From assembly GCF_014174155.1 (NCBI RefSeq), contig NZ_JABEQM010000011.1, forward strand, positions 1-64,000: a DNA stretch of 64,000 nt, written 5' to 3'. The position numbers and the translations under genes were made by a program. The stretch is from Gluconacetobacter tumulisoli (GTDB lineage: Bacteria; Pseudomonadota; Alphaproteobacteria; Acetobacterales; Acetobacteraceae). Below the pieces are notes generated by a model. It was not told where the DNA came from and did not search any database. It was given only the letters and a program-made list of their open reading frames with translations. This document shows positions 55,109 to 63,940 of the stretch, piece by piece (the stretch's first letter is position 1; every line of letters starts with the position of its first letter).

Positions 55109-56827
55109 TTAGCGAACCCAGAGCTGGGCGATGAGCAGAAGATGGTACGGGCTGATCGCCACATGGCCCACCCGCGCGGACACGACATCCACGCGCCGGG
55201 TCTGGACCAGCGGCACCACCGGGGCCAGGGCCATCAGGTCGCGGCCGACCTGCCGCCACAGGGCGTCGGCCCGGGCCGGATCGGTCATCTGGGCCAGCGC
55301 CGCCGCGCGCATCGCGGCATCCAGGGCGGGGTCGCACAGGCCGGACATGTTCAGTGAATTGTCCGACCCCGGATGGAAGCTGTCGCAGGAAAACAGCGTG
55401 TGCAGGTAGCTGCTGGGCGCGGGATAGTCGGATTCCCAGCCGGTAAAGCCGATCTGCACGTCGTTGCCGGTGTTCTGGAGGTACGAGAATTCGACCGTGG
55501 GCGTGATCGCCCGCGTGGTGACGCGATAGCCGAGCGCCGTCAGGACATCGCGGACCTCGCCCGCGATGGCGATGGCGACCGGCGAGGTCTGGGTCACGAT
55601 AGACACCGCCTGCCCCGCCGTGCCGCTGGCCCGCACCAGCGCGCGGGCGCGGTCCAGGTCCGGTCCCTGCCACGCCGGCGCCGGATGGTCGGCCGACGCG
55701 CCGCGTCCGTAGGCGCAGGCCGGATCATATCCCATCAACCCGCGCGGCAGCATCCCGCACAATGGCAGGGCCAGTGCCGGGCCGCCTTCATGGATCACCA
55801 CGGCGTGCCGGTCGATGGCATCGTTCAGTGCCCGCCGCACCGCTGGATTGTCGAAGGGCGGCCGCCGGACGTTCAGTTCCATGTAATAGACGACCTGCAT
55901 GTCCGACAGATGGACGCGCGCGGCGTACCGGTCCCCCAGTTCGCCCAGCCGGTCGGCGGGCGGCATGTCCAGCATCCAGTCGTACTGGCCGTTTTCCACC
56001 GCCGTGACTTCGGCGTCGGCCTCCAGCCCGAAATCGTACTGGATGCGGTCGGGATAGCCGTCGGGCTGCGCTACCGGGTTCCAGGCGTGGAAATACGGGT
56101 TGCGTTCCATCCGCAGCCCGCGATCCGGATCGTAGGACACGATGCGGTACGGCCCGGTGCCCGGCGGGGCGACATTTCCGGTATCGGCGCCGGGCGTATC
56201 GGCGGGAACGATCGACGCCTGCGGAAAGGCCAGCTGGTACAGGAAATCCGGATCCGGCCGCACCAGATGGAAGGTAACGCTTCCCGCCGCCGGATCGGCC
56301 ACCACGCCCCCGGCCAGGGTGCAGTCCGTCCTGCCGTTCAGGCAGGGTGCCGCGCCGACCAGGTCGCTGAAATAGGGACCGGCGGCCGGGCTGTTGACGC
56401 GAAAGATCCGGCGCATCGTCGCCGCCACGTCGTTGACCGTCACCTCCTGCCCATTGGAAAACCGCACGCCGCGCCGCAGGTGGAACACATAGGTCAGGCC
56501 GCCATCGCGGATGTCGGGCGGCCCGTCGGCCAGGTCGGGTATCGGCCGGTCCCCGTCGCCGATGCGGTCGGGCGCGCTCTTGGGAAAGGCCATCAGCCCG
56601 TCATAGACCGGAGCCTCGAGTTGCAGGTTTTCATGTTCGTAGGCGATCTGCGGGTCCAGCGACCCGCCCGACGACGCGGCGGTCAGGCGCAGCGTGCCGC
56701 CGCGATGGTCCGACCCGGCCGCCCGGGCCATCCCCGGACAGATCGTTCCCGGACAGATTGCCCCAAGCCACGCAGCGCACAGGCAGGCGGCGCCAGGCCG
56801 GTGACGCGCCCTCATGCGGTCATGCAT
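55109..56827 (-). CDS. Family 5 peptide-binding protein, copy A
   Basis: The protein has 572 residues including a signal peptide (ACLCAAWLGAICPG). The solute-binding domain starts GGTLRLTAASSGGSLDPQIAYE, with YVFHLRRGVRFSNGQEVTVNDVAATMRRIF typical of SBP_bac_5 (here split: YVFHLRRGVRFSNG and VNDVAATMRR). It delivers peptides or related solutes to the adjacent permeases. It is a tandem relative of the next protein, sharing the same motifs throughout. The start is ten bases after the preceding stop. Confidence 0.88.
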   Translation of the reverse strand: MHDRMRARHRPGAACLCAAWLGAICPGTICPGMARAAGSDHRGGTLRLTAASSGGSLDPQIAYEHENLQLEAPVYDGLMAFPKSAPDRIGDGDRPIPDLADGPPDIRDGGLTYVFHLRRGVRFSNGQEVTVNDVAATMRRIFRVNSPAAGPYFSDLVGAAPCLNGRTDCTLAGGVVADPAAGSVTFHLVRPDPDFLYQLAFPQASIVPADTPGADTGNVAPPGTGPYRIVSYDPDRGLRMERNPYFHAWNPVAQPDGYPDRIQYDFGLEADAEVTAVENGQYDWMLDMPPADRLGELGDRYAARVHLSDMQVVYYMELNVRRPPFDNPAVRRALNDAIDRHAVVIHEGGPALALPLCGMLPRGLMGYDPACAYGRGASADHPAPAWQGPDLDRARALVRASGTAGQAVSIVTQTSPVAIAIAGEVRDVLTALGYRVTTRAITPTVEFSYLQNTGNDVQIGFTGWESDYPAPSSYLHTLFSCDSFHPGSDNSLNMSGLCDPALDAAMRAAALAQMTDPARADALWRQVGRDLMALAPVVPLVQTRRVDVVSARVGHVAISPYHLLLIAQLWVR

Positions 56828-56837
56828 CCCGCCCCGG

Positions 56838-58586
56838 TCACTGCACCCATACGCGCGAAAAAATCATGTGATAAAGGTTGGTATAGAAATAATTGCCCAG
56901 CCGGCGCGACACCAGGTCGATGTAATTCATGCGGATCATCGGCACGTCGGGCGTGTCGCGGTCGATCGCGCGATTCGCCTGCGCCCACAGATCGGCGGCC
57001 TCCGCCGGGTCGGTCGCGGCCTTGGCGCGGTCCATCAATGCCTGCGTCGCACGGTCGCAATAGCCGGCGATATTGATGGAATTGTCCGAACCGGGATGGA
57101 AATTCTCGCATCCCAGCAGGTCGTCCAGGAAATTCGACGCCGACGGATAATCGGCAAACCAGTCGGAAATGCTGATCTGGACCTTGTTGGCAGTATTCTG
57201 GATGTATCCAAGCTGCATGGAATGGGCCAGCGGCTTGACGCTGGCGTCATAGCCGATGGCCTGCAGCATGTTGCGCAGATACACCCCCATGCTCATGTCC
57301 ACCGCGGTGTTCTGCACCACCAGGGTCACATGCTGCCCGCGCGTGCCGCTCTGCGCGACCAGGGCGCGGGCGCGGTCCAGGTCCGGGGCCTGCCAGGTGG
57401 CGGCCCGATGGTCGGGGTCGGCCCCGCGCGTGTAGGAACAGCCGTCGATCGCGCCCGCGATGCCGCCCGGCACCATGGTGCATAGCGGCGCCGCCACCCC
57501 TGTGCCGCCATACAGGATGACCATCGCCCGCCGGTCCATCGCGTAATTGACCGCCTGCCGCGCCAGCCGGTTGTCGAAGGGCGGAAGGTTGACGTTCATC
57601 GGGGCGTAATACATGCCGAACAGCGGGCGGAGATGAACCTGCGCGGCATAGCGCGACCCGATCTCGCCCAGCCGGTCCAGCGGCTTGTTGTCGAACATCC
57701 AGTCGTATTGGCCGTTTTCGATCGCCGTCACCTCGGCTTCGTCCGGCAGGCCGAAATCATATGTGATGTGGTCGACATAACCGTCGGGCTGGGCCTCGGC
57801 GCTCCAGACATGGAAATACGGGTTGCGGTCCAGCCGCGCGCCCTGGTCGGGGTCGTAGGACGCGAACATGTACGGCCCGGTCGTGGGCGCGGGCACGTTG
57901 CCCAGATCATGGTCCGGCAGGTCGGCCGGGACGATCGACGCGTGCGGGAAAGCCAGCTTCTGCAGGAATTCGGCATCCGGATCGCGCAGATGGAACGTGA
58001 CGGCACGCGTCGCGGCATCGATGTCCAGGCCGCCCTGCAAGGTGCAATGCGCCGCATCGCGCAGGCACGCGTCCGCGCCGACGATATTGCCGTAGAACGA
58101 TCCCGCCGTGGGGCTGCCGACGCGGAAGATGCGCCGCATCGACGCCGCCACGTCCGCCACCGTGACCTCTCGCCCATCGGAAAAGCGCACGCCGCGCCGC
58201 AGGACGAAACGCCAGGTCAGGCCGCCATCCACCGGCTGCGGCACCGATTCGGCCAGGTCGGCGACGACCTCGCTGCCACCCATCCCCTGCGCCTTGCGAA
58301 ACGTCACCAGCCCGTCATACAGGATCGAGAACAGCTGCGCGTATTGCGACGTGTAGTTCAGTTGCGGGTCGAGCGTCCCGCCCGACGACGCCGCCGTCAG
58401 CCGCAGGGTGCCGCCCCGGTGCGGGCTGCCCCGGGTCTGGCCGTCCCCGACAGCCGCAGGCGCACCGCCATCCTGCGCCCGGGCGTCCTGCGTCTTGGCA
58501 TCCTGCGCCCTGGCCTGGCCCATGTCCGCGCCCGCCGCCGACAGCAGCAGTCCGGCGGCCAGGACACGCGCCGACCAGGCCGTCAT
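56838..58586 (-). CDS. Family 5 peptide-binding protein, copy B
   Basis: The 582-residue protein has a signal peptide (ARVLAAGLLLSAAGADMGQARA) and a short Gln/Asp/Ala repeat linker (AKTQDARAQDGG). The domain then begins GGTLRLTAASSGGTLDPQLNY, almost identical at that point to copy A. The ligand pocket regions differ between copies, so the two may serve different substrates through one transporter. The ATG directly follows the stop of the SCO gene. Confidence 0.88.
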   Translation of the reverse strand: MTAWSARVLAAGLLLSAAGADMGQARAQDAKTQDARAQDGGAPAAVGDGQTRGSPHRGGTLRLTAASSGGTLDPQLNYTSQYAQLFSILYDGLVTFRKAQGMGGSEVVADLAESVPQPVDGGLTWRFVLRRGVRFSDGREVTVADVAASMRRIFRVGSPTAGSFYGNIVGADACLRDAAHCTLQGGLDIDAATRAVTFHLRDPDAEFLQKLAFPHASIVPADLPDHDLGNVPAPTTGPYMFASYDPDQGARLDRNPYFHVWSAEAQPDGYVDHITYDFGLPDEAEVTAIENGQYDWMFDNKPLDRLGEIGSRYAAQVHLRPLFGMYYAPMNVNLPPFDNRLARQAVNYAMDRRAMVILYGGTGVAAPLCTMVPGGIAGAIDGCSYTRGADPDHRAATWQAPDLDRARALVAQSGTRGQHVTLVVQNTAVDMSMGVYLRNMLQAIGYDASVKPLAHSMQLGYIQNTANKVQISISDWFADYPSASNFLDDLLGCENFHPGSDNSINIAGYCDRATQALMDRAKAATDPAEAADLWAQANRAIDRDTPDVPMIRMNYIDLVSRRLGNYFYTNLYHMIFSRVWVQ

Positions 58587-59198
58587 TCAGGGCGCCGCCA
58601 TCAGGCCGTTCAGGCGGGCCGCGATGTCGTCGGCCGACGCCGTGGATTCGATCGTGCCGGCGTAGCGGCCTTCAGGGGACATGATGACGATCCGGGGCGA
58701 CGGCTCCATGCTGTAGTCGCCGTCCGTGCCCTCATGTCGAACGTAGGGCGCGTGATATTCGCGCGCCACCGCCTGGATCATGTTGGGCGCGCCGGTCAGG
58801 GCGAAGATGCGCGGGCCGAAGCGCAGGGTGTAGGCCCGCAGGATCTCGGCCGTGTCGCGCATCGGATCCAGCGTGATGAACAGCGGCGCCACCATCCGCG
58901 CGCGCGGACCCAGCCGGTCCATCGCGCCGGCCATCGCCGTCAGAGTGGCCGCGCATTGCGTGTCCGGGCAGCGTGTGTAGCCGAAATAGACCAGCATCCA
59001 CCGTCCCTGGAAATCGGTGTCCGACACCGCCCCGTCAGCGGCGCTGACCAGGCGGAACGACCCGCCGACCTCGTTGCCGTTGCTGGACAGGACGGGTCCC
59101 ATCCGGTCCGCCACCCGGTAGGTGCCGTACCCCACGATGCTGGCCACCACCACGATGATCGCGGCGATCGTCAGCCTGCGTTTGTCCCGTTGCTGCAT
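58587..59198 (-). CDS. SCO1/SenC-family thioredoxin-fold protein with altered copper ligands
   Basis: The 203-residue membrane-anchored protein has one N-terminal helix (TIAAIIVVVASIVGYGTY). The SCO fold is clear (WMLVYFGYTRCPDTQC, PLFITLDPMRDT, GPRIFALTG). SCO proteins normally bind copper by CxxxC plus a distal His to assemble cytochrome oxidase CuA. Here the Cys pair is spaced CxxxxC (Cys77, Cys82) and the His position in the YxxxH segment is Pro166 (YSMEPSPR). Copper delivery is therefore doubtful; a redox role is possible. It overlaps polA by TGATG and abuts the peptide-binding gene. Confidence 0.85.
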   Translation of the reverse strand: MQQRDKRRLTIAAIIVVVASIVGYGTYRVADRMGPVLSSNGNEVGGSFRLVSAADGAVSDTDFQGRWMLVYFGYTRCPDTQCAATLTAMAGAMDRLGPRARMVAPLFITLDPMRDTAEILRAYTLRFGPRIFALTGAPNMIQAVAREYHAPYVRHEGTDGDYSMEPSPRIVIMSPEGRYAGTIESTASADDIAARLNGLMAAP

Positions 59199-62038
59199 CA
59201 ATGTGCGTCCGCCCAATTCAATCCGGTCCCGGTTTCCACGACCAGCGGCACGGAAAGGGACGCTGCGGATTCCATGACCTGTTTCACGAGGGCCGACAGC
59301 GCGCCCTCGTCGCCCGCCCGCACCTCGAACAGAAGTTCGTCATGGACCTGAAGCAGCAGGGTTCCGTCAAGCCCGGCATCGCTCAGCGCCGCCGGCAGGC
59401 GCACCATCGCGCGCTTGATGATGTCCGCCGCCCCGCCCTGCAACGGTGCGTTGATCGCCTGCCGTTCGGCATAGGCGCGGCGGGCGGCGTTGCGGTCGCC
59501 GATCCCCGGCACCCAGCAGCGCCGGCCGAACGGGGTGGTGACGTAGCCCTGCTCCTTCGCCTCGGCGCGCATGCGGTCCATGTAATCGCGGATCCCGGGA
59601 TAGCGGGCGAAATAGGCGTCGATGTAGAACCGCGCTTCGCCCGGCGAAATGCCCAGCTGCCGCCCCAGGCCGAAGGCGCTGATGCCGTAGATGATGCCGA
59701 AATTGATCGCTTTCGCCCGGCGGCGGGTCAGCGGGTCCATGCCCGCGATGGGAATGCCGAAGACTTCGGATGCCGTGCGCGCATGGATGTCCTGGCCCAG
59801 CGCGAAGGCTTCGCGCAGCGGTTCGATTTCCGCGACATGGGCCAGCAGGCGCAGTTCGATCTGCGAGTAATCGGCCGACAGCAGGACGCGCCCCGGCGCC
59901 GCGACGAAAGCCCGGCGGATGCGGCCGCCTTCCTCGGTGCGGATGGGAATGTTCTGCAGGTTCGGCTCGTTGGAGGACAGGCGGCCGGTCGTGGTGATGG
60001 CCATCTGGAACGAGGTATGTACCCGCCCGCTGCGCGGATCGGCCTGGCTGACCAGCGCGTCGGCATAGGTCGATTTCAGCTTGGCCAGCTGCCGCCAGGC
60101 CAGGATGCGGCCCGGCAGGTCGTGCCCCTTGTCCGACAGGTCCTGCAGGACCGAGGAATCGGTGCCCCATGCCCCGGATTTCATCCGCTTGCCGCCCGGC
60201 AGGCCCATCTCGTCGAACAGGATCTCGCCCAGCTGCTTTGGCGAGCCGACATTGAACGACCGGCCCGCCAGCACATGGATCTCGGCCTCCATGCCTGCCA
60301 TGCGCTCGGCGAAATCGGCCGACATCCGGCGCAGTTCGGCGACGTCGACGGCGATCCCCGCGCGTTCCATGTCCGCCAGCACCGGCACCAGTGGCCGTTC
60401 CAGTTCCTCATACACCGCCAGCGAGCGATGGATGCGCAGCAGCGGGCGCAGCGTCAGCCACAGCCGCAGGGTCACGTCCGCGTCCTCGGCGGCGTATTCC
60501 GTGGCGCGTTTGACATCCACCCGCGCGAAGGGGATGCGGTTGCGGCCTGTGCCCGTCACCTCGTCATAGGAAATCGGCGTATGACCCAGGTACAGGCGCG
60601 ACAGCTCGTCCATCCCCTGGCCGTGGCGGCCGGCGAACTGCGCGTAGGAAATCAGCATCGTGTCGTCAATGGGCGCCGGCTGCGGCGCGCCGGCGCGCGT
60701 CAGCACCAGCAGGTCGAACTTCGCGTTCTGGAAGATCTTCAGCACCGCCGGGTCGGCCAGCAGCGGCCCCATGACCGCCAGCACCAGATCGACCTCCAGC
60801 TGCGGGCCGACCGGATCGGCCTCCGGGCCGGTCTCCGCCGCGCCGTCCATGGGCAGAAGCTGGGGTTCGGCCACGGGCTCCGCCTCGTGCCGCAGGGGGA
60901 TGTAGCACGCCCGGCCCGGCCCGACGGCCAGCGACAGGCCGACCAGACCGGCATGCAGCGGATCCAGCCCGTCGGTTTCGGTATCCACGGCGCAGACCCC
61001 GGCGCGGCGCGCCTCGGCCACCCAGGCCTCCAGCGCCTCGGTGGTCGTCACCGTCGCATAGGGGCCGTAGGGCACCTGGTCGGGCGCCACCGGGGCGACA
61101 TCCCGCGCCGCAGGCGATGCGCCCGGGTCAGGTGCCGTGACGGACGGAGCAACGCCGATGGCGGCGGCCGATCCCTTGAGGCCCATCCGGTGCAGCAACG
61201 ACCGGAAGCCCATCACGGCCAGCCATTCGCCCAGCCTTTCCTCGTCGGGCTCGCGGCAGATCAGCTCGTCCAGCGGCATGGGGCACGGCGCGTCCTCGCA
61301 CAACGTCACCAGCGTGCGCGACAGCCGGGCCTTGTCGGCGTACTCGATCAGATTGTCGCGCCGCTTGGACGCCTTCATCGCCGGCGCGGCCGCCAGGATG
61401 GCGTCCAGCGATCCGTACTCGGCGATCAGCGCCGAGGCGGTCTTGGGCCCGATCCCCGGCACGCCGGGCACGTTGTCCACCGAATCGCCGATCAGCGCCT
61501 GCACGTCGATCACCTTGTCGGGGGTCACGCCGAACTTGGCCTCGACCTCCTTCGGGCCGATGGGCTTCTGGCGAATCGGGTCCATCATGTCGACGCCGGG
61601 CCGGATCAGCTGCATCAGGTCCTTGTCGGACGATATGATGGTGCACGTGCCCCCGGCATCGGTCACGCGGCGGGCATAGGCCGCGATCAGATCGTCGGCT
61701 TCCCATCCCGCGTGCTCGATTCCCGGCACGCCGAAGGCCGCCGTGGCGTCGCGGACCAGGGCGAACTGCGGCCGCAATTCCTCGGGCGGTTCGGGCCGGT
61801 GGGCCTTGTACTGGTCGTAGATCTCGTTGCGGAAGGTCAGTCGCCCGGCGTCGAAGATCACGGCCAGGTGGGTGCCCGCATGGTCGCGCAGCAGGCGCGC
61901 CAGCATGTTGGTGAAGCCGAAGACCGCATTGACCGGCGTTCCGTCCGGGGCGGACATCGGCGGCAGGGCATGGAAGGCACGGAAGATGAACCCCGATCCG
62001 TCGACCAGGATCAGGTGGATCGGGGCGTCGCTGGACAT
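59198..62038 (-). CDS. polA: DNA polymerase I
   Basis: The 946-residue enzyme has all three domains. The 5'-3' exonuclease covers 1-290 (FDAGRLTFRNEIYDQYKAHR, PGVPGIGPKTASALI). The 3'-5' exonuclease has DTETDGLDP, NAKFDLLVL and YAAEDADVT, so proofreading residues are intact. The polymerase has motif A SADYSQIELRLLAH, motif B RRRAKAINFGIIYGISAFG and motif C LLQVHDELLFEV. It replaces RNA primers and fills repair gaps. Its stop overlaps the SCO gene start. Confidence 0.97.
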   Translation of the reverse strand: MSSDAPIHLILVDGSGFIFRAFHALPPMSAPDGTPVNAVFGFTNMLARLLRDHAGTHLAVIFDAGRLTFRNEIYDQYKAHRPEPPEELRPQFALVRDATAAFGVPGIEHAGWEADDLIAAYARRVTDAGGTCTIISSDKDLMQLIRPGVDMMDPIRQKPIGPKEVEAKFGVTPDKVIDVQALIGDSVDNVPGVPGIGPKTASALIAEYGSLDAILAAAPAMKASKRRDNLIEYADKARLSRTLVTLCEDAPCPMPLDELICREPDEERLGEWLAVMGFRSLLHRMGLKGSAAAIGVAPSVTAPDPGASPAARDVAPVAPDQVPYGPYATVTTTEALEAWVAEARRAGVCAVDTETDGLDPLHAGLVGLSLAVGPGRACYIPLRHEAEPVAEPQLLPMDGAAETGPEADPVGPQLEVDLVLAVMGPLLADPAVLKIFQNAKFDLLVLTRAGAPQPAPIDDTMLISYAQFAGRHGQGMDELSRLYLGHTPISYDEVTGTGRNRIPFARVDVKRATEYAAEDADVTLRLWLTLRPLLRIHRSLAVYEELERPLVPVLADMERAGIAVDVAELRRMSADFAERMAGMEAEIHVLAGRSFNVGSPKQLGEILFDEMGLPGGKRMKSGAWGTDSSVLQDLSDKGHDLPGRILAWRQLAKLKSTYADALVSQADPRSGRVHTSFQMAITTTGRLSSNEPNLQNIPIRTEEGGRIRRAFVAAPGRVLLSADYSQIELRLLAHVAEIEPLREAFALGQDIHARTASEVFGIPIAGMDPLTRRRAKAINFGIIYGISAFGLGRQLGISPGEARFYIDAYFARYPGIRDYMDRMRAEAKEQGYVTTPFGRRCWVPGIGDRNAARRAYAERQAINAPLQGGAADIIKRAMVRLPAALSDAGLDGTLLLQVHDELLFEVRAGDEGALSALVKQVMESAASLSVPLVVETGTGLNWADAH

Positions 62039-62048
62039 CGGAAAGCGA

Positions 62049-62264
62049 TCAGTGCGCCGTCTCGTCCCCCGCGTCGGGATTCAGCACGAACAGGCGCGAG
62101 CAATAGGGGCAGAACGTCTGGTGGTCGGCAATGCGCAGCCACACGCGCGGATGGCCCAGCGCGCCCATCCCGCCGTCGCAGGACAGGGTGCGGGACTGGA
62201 CGATGATCGTCTCGACATGCCCCAGGCGGGGTCGCGGCGTCGGGTAGAGCGTCTGGGCCTGCAT
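62049..62264 (-). CDS. Zinc-finger CHCC domain protein
   Basis: From ATG 62264 the 71-residue protein has SCDGGMGALGHPRVWLRIAD and FCPYCSRLFVL, the CHCC zinc finger related to the NDUFS6 subunit of complex I. Ligands are one Cys, one His and the final CPYC pair. Alphaproteobacterial versions are small, stand-alone proteins. A longer start at 62294 is possible. It lies 10 bases upstream of polA on the same strand. Confidence 0.82.
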   Translation of the reverse strand: MQAQTLYPTPRPRLGHVETIIVQSRTLSCDGGMGALGHPRVWLRIADHQTFCPYCSRLFVLNPDAGDETAH

Positions 62265-62321
62265 GATGTTCGTTCCGCCTCGGTCTGTTGTCATGGGGTC
62301 TGTGGTCAGGAGTGACGGGGG

Positions 62322-63407
62322 ATGATACGCAGGATTGCCGTGCTTTCAAACCTTCGCCTGTCACGCCTGCTTTATCTTGCCCTGCTGGCGCCGCTGGCCG
62401 GGGGATGCGCCCTGCGCGACCTGCCGGTTCCCCATCCGCCGCCGGCCCATGCGGCCGACGGGGCGCTGGTGCCGCCCGACGGGACCATGGTCCTGTCCGA
62501 CGGCACGCGGATTCCCTATCGCGTCTGGCCCGCCCGCGGGGTGGAACATGCGGTGATCCTGGCCCTGCACGGCTTCGACGACAGCCGCGATGCGTGGGAA
62601 TTTCCCTCCCCCGTCCTGGCGGCGCGCGGGATCACGCTGTACGCGCCCGATCTGCGCGGCTTCGGCGGCATGCCCGACCGTGGCGGCTGGGCAGGGGCCG
62701 AGCGGCTGGTCCATGACGCGGCGGACGAAGCCCGGATCATTGCCCGCCGCCATCCCGGCGTGCCGCTGTACCTGATGGGCGAGAGCATGGGCGGTGCGGT
62801 GCTGACCTGCCTGATGGCGGGGCCGGACGCGCCGCCGGCCGCCGGCACCATCCTGCTGGCCCCGGCGGTCTGGAAACTCGGCCCGGGGGCCGAGGTGCTG
62901 CTGCGCCTGATGGCGGCGGGCGCGCCGGGCTGGCGCCTGACGGGCCATGAATTGCCGGTGCATGTGGTGGCCGGCGACGACCTGGCGGCGATGCGGCGCC
63001 TGTACTACGATCCGCTGACCCTGCGCGCGACGCGCATGCAGGCCCTGTCCGGGCTGGCGGCGCTGATGCACCGGGCGGCGGACGAGGCACGACATATGCG
63101 CGGGCCGGTACTGGTGATCTACGGCGGTCACGACCAGCTGGTCCCGCCTTCGGCCATGGCCGATCTGTGGCGACGCCTGCCCGACTCCACCCGCCGGGAC
63201 TACATCCCCGGGGGCTACCACCTGCTGATGCGTGGACGCACGCGGCAGGCGGTGATCGACGACGTGACGCAATGGATCGCCGCCCCCGACCGCTTCCTGC
63301 CATCGGGCGGGGACGCCGCCGCCGCCGCATGGTCCGCGCTGCCGCATGACGGCAGCGACGCCCCGCCGCCGTTGCCCGCTGCCCTGGACGGCCTGACTGT
63401 CAAATAA
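62322..63407 (+). CDS. Alpha/beta hydrolase lipoprotein (monoglyceride lipase-like)
   Basis: The 361-residue protein has a signal peptide ending in lipobox AGGC (Cys about residue 29), so it is outer-membrane or periplasm facing. HGFDDSRDAWEF is the oxyanion region, GESMGGAV holds the nucleophile Ser, YGGHDQLVP the Asp and GGYHLLMRG the His, completing the triad. It resembles lysophospholipase/monoglyceride lipase (Hydrolase_4). The ester substrate is unknown. Confidence 0.87.
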   Translation: MIRRIAVLSNLRLSRLLYLALLAPLAGGCALRDLPVPHPPPAHAADGALVPPDGTMVLSDGTRIPYRVWPARGVEHAVILALHGFDDSRDAWEFPSPVLAARGITLYAPDLRGFGGMPDRGGWAGAERLVHDAADEARIIARRHPGVPLYLMGESMGGAVLTCLMAGPDAPPAAGTILLAPAVWKLGPGAEVLLRLMAAGAPGWRLTGHELPVHVVAGDDLAAMRRLYYDPLTLRATRMQALSGLAALMHRAADEARHMRGPVLVIYGGHDQLVPPSAMADLWRRLPDSTRRDYIPGGYHLLMRGRTRQAVIDDVTQWIAAPDRFLPSGGDAAAAAWSALPHDGSDAPPPLPAALDGLTVK

Positions 63408-63460
63408 ATGCGTGATCGGGACTGGCGCGCCAAAAAGGTTCGGGGTATGGAGGCGTCACT

Positions 63461-63537
63461 GGACTCGTAGCTCAGCTGGATAGAGCGTCGCCCTCCGAAG
63501 GCGAAGGTCGAAGGTTCGAATCCTTTCGAGTCCGCCA
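63461..63537 (+). tRNA. tRNA-Arg (CCG anticodon)
   Basis: A complete 77-nt cloverleaf with encoded CCA: acceptor GGACTCG/CGAGTCC, D stem GCTC/GAGC, anticodon stem TCGCC/GGCGA with loop CTCCGAA (anticodon CCG), T arm GAAGG-TTCGAAT-CCTTT, discriminator G. tRNA 3' ends are common integration sites, and a resolvase remnant lies about 125 bases downstream. Confidence 0.95.
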
Positions 63538-63661
63538 TTTCTGTAAAAATTTGTGAATTAAATCAATCCACTAGATTGATCGCGCCGATTTTTACCCATT
63601 CTAAAACCCACGATAAAACATGGGTTAGACGCGGACCGCCGCGAACGCCTGCGGACAATCA

Positions 63662-63940
63662 TCAGGCTGCGACCTTCCCTAGACACCGATAGACGGACGT
63701 GCGCCCGATCCCCAGCCGCTTGGCAATCTCGGTGGGGCTGACCCCCTCGGCGGCCAGCTTCTGGACTTCTTCGGCCTGTGCCCGCGCGGTGGGTTTCCGC
63801 CCCAGATAGCGCCCTTCCGCCTTGGCCTTGGCCTTGGCCTTGGCCTTGGCCTTGGCCTTGGCCTTGGCCTTGGCCTTGGCCTTGGCCTTGGCCTTGGCCT
63901 TGGCCTTGGCCTTGGCCTTGGCCTTGGCGATCCAAAACAT
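63662..63940 (-). pseudogene. Serine resolvase C-terminal fragment with Ala-Lys repeat expansion
   Basis: The last 45 residues (EGRYLGRKPTARAQAEEVQK, GVSPTEIAKRLGIGRTSVYR) are the DNA-binding helix-turn-helix of Tn3/Hin-type resolvases. Full-length resolvases have about 190 residues with a catalytic Ser domain; here that domain is absent and the frame instead consists of an Ala-Lys repeat after MFWI. In intact relatives the junction reads IAKAKAEGRYKGRKP, so the short natural IAKAKA was expanded. Downstream of tRNA-Arg it looks like debris of a mobile element, though the repeat protein could be expressed. Confidence 0.7.
63821..63928. repeat. Hexanucleotide tandem repeat, 18 perfect copies of CTTGGC
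   Basis: CTTGGC repeats 18 times without a mismatch over 108 bp, coding on the minus strand for alternating Ala-Lys. Because the unit is six bases, copy-number change alters length but not frame. Perfect identity indicates recent or ongoing slippage. Confidence 0.95.

Noticed and set aside
59201-62206. About 1000-codon open frame antisense to polA
   Set aside because: Composition artefact; low-complexity Arg/Gln/Gly protein without features, against an intact polA.
63821-63928. Regular repeat as a possible CRISPR array
   Set aside because: The units are six bases with no spacers; it is a simple tandem repeat inside a resolvase remnant.
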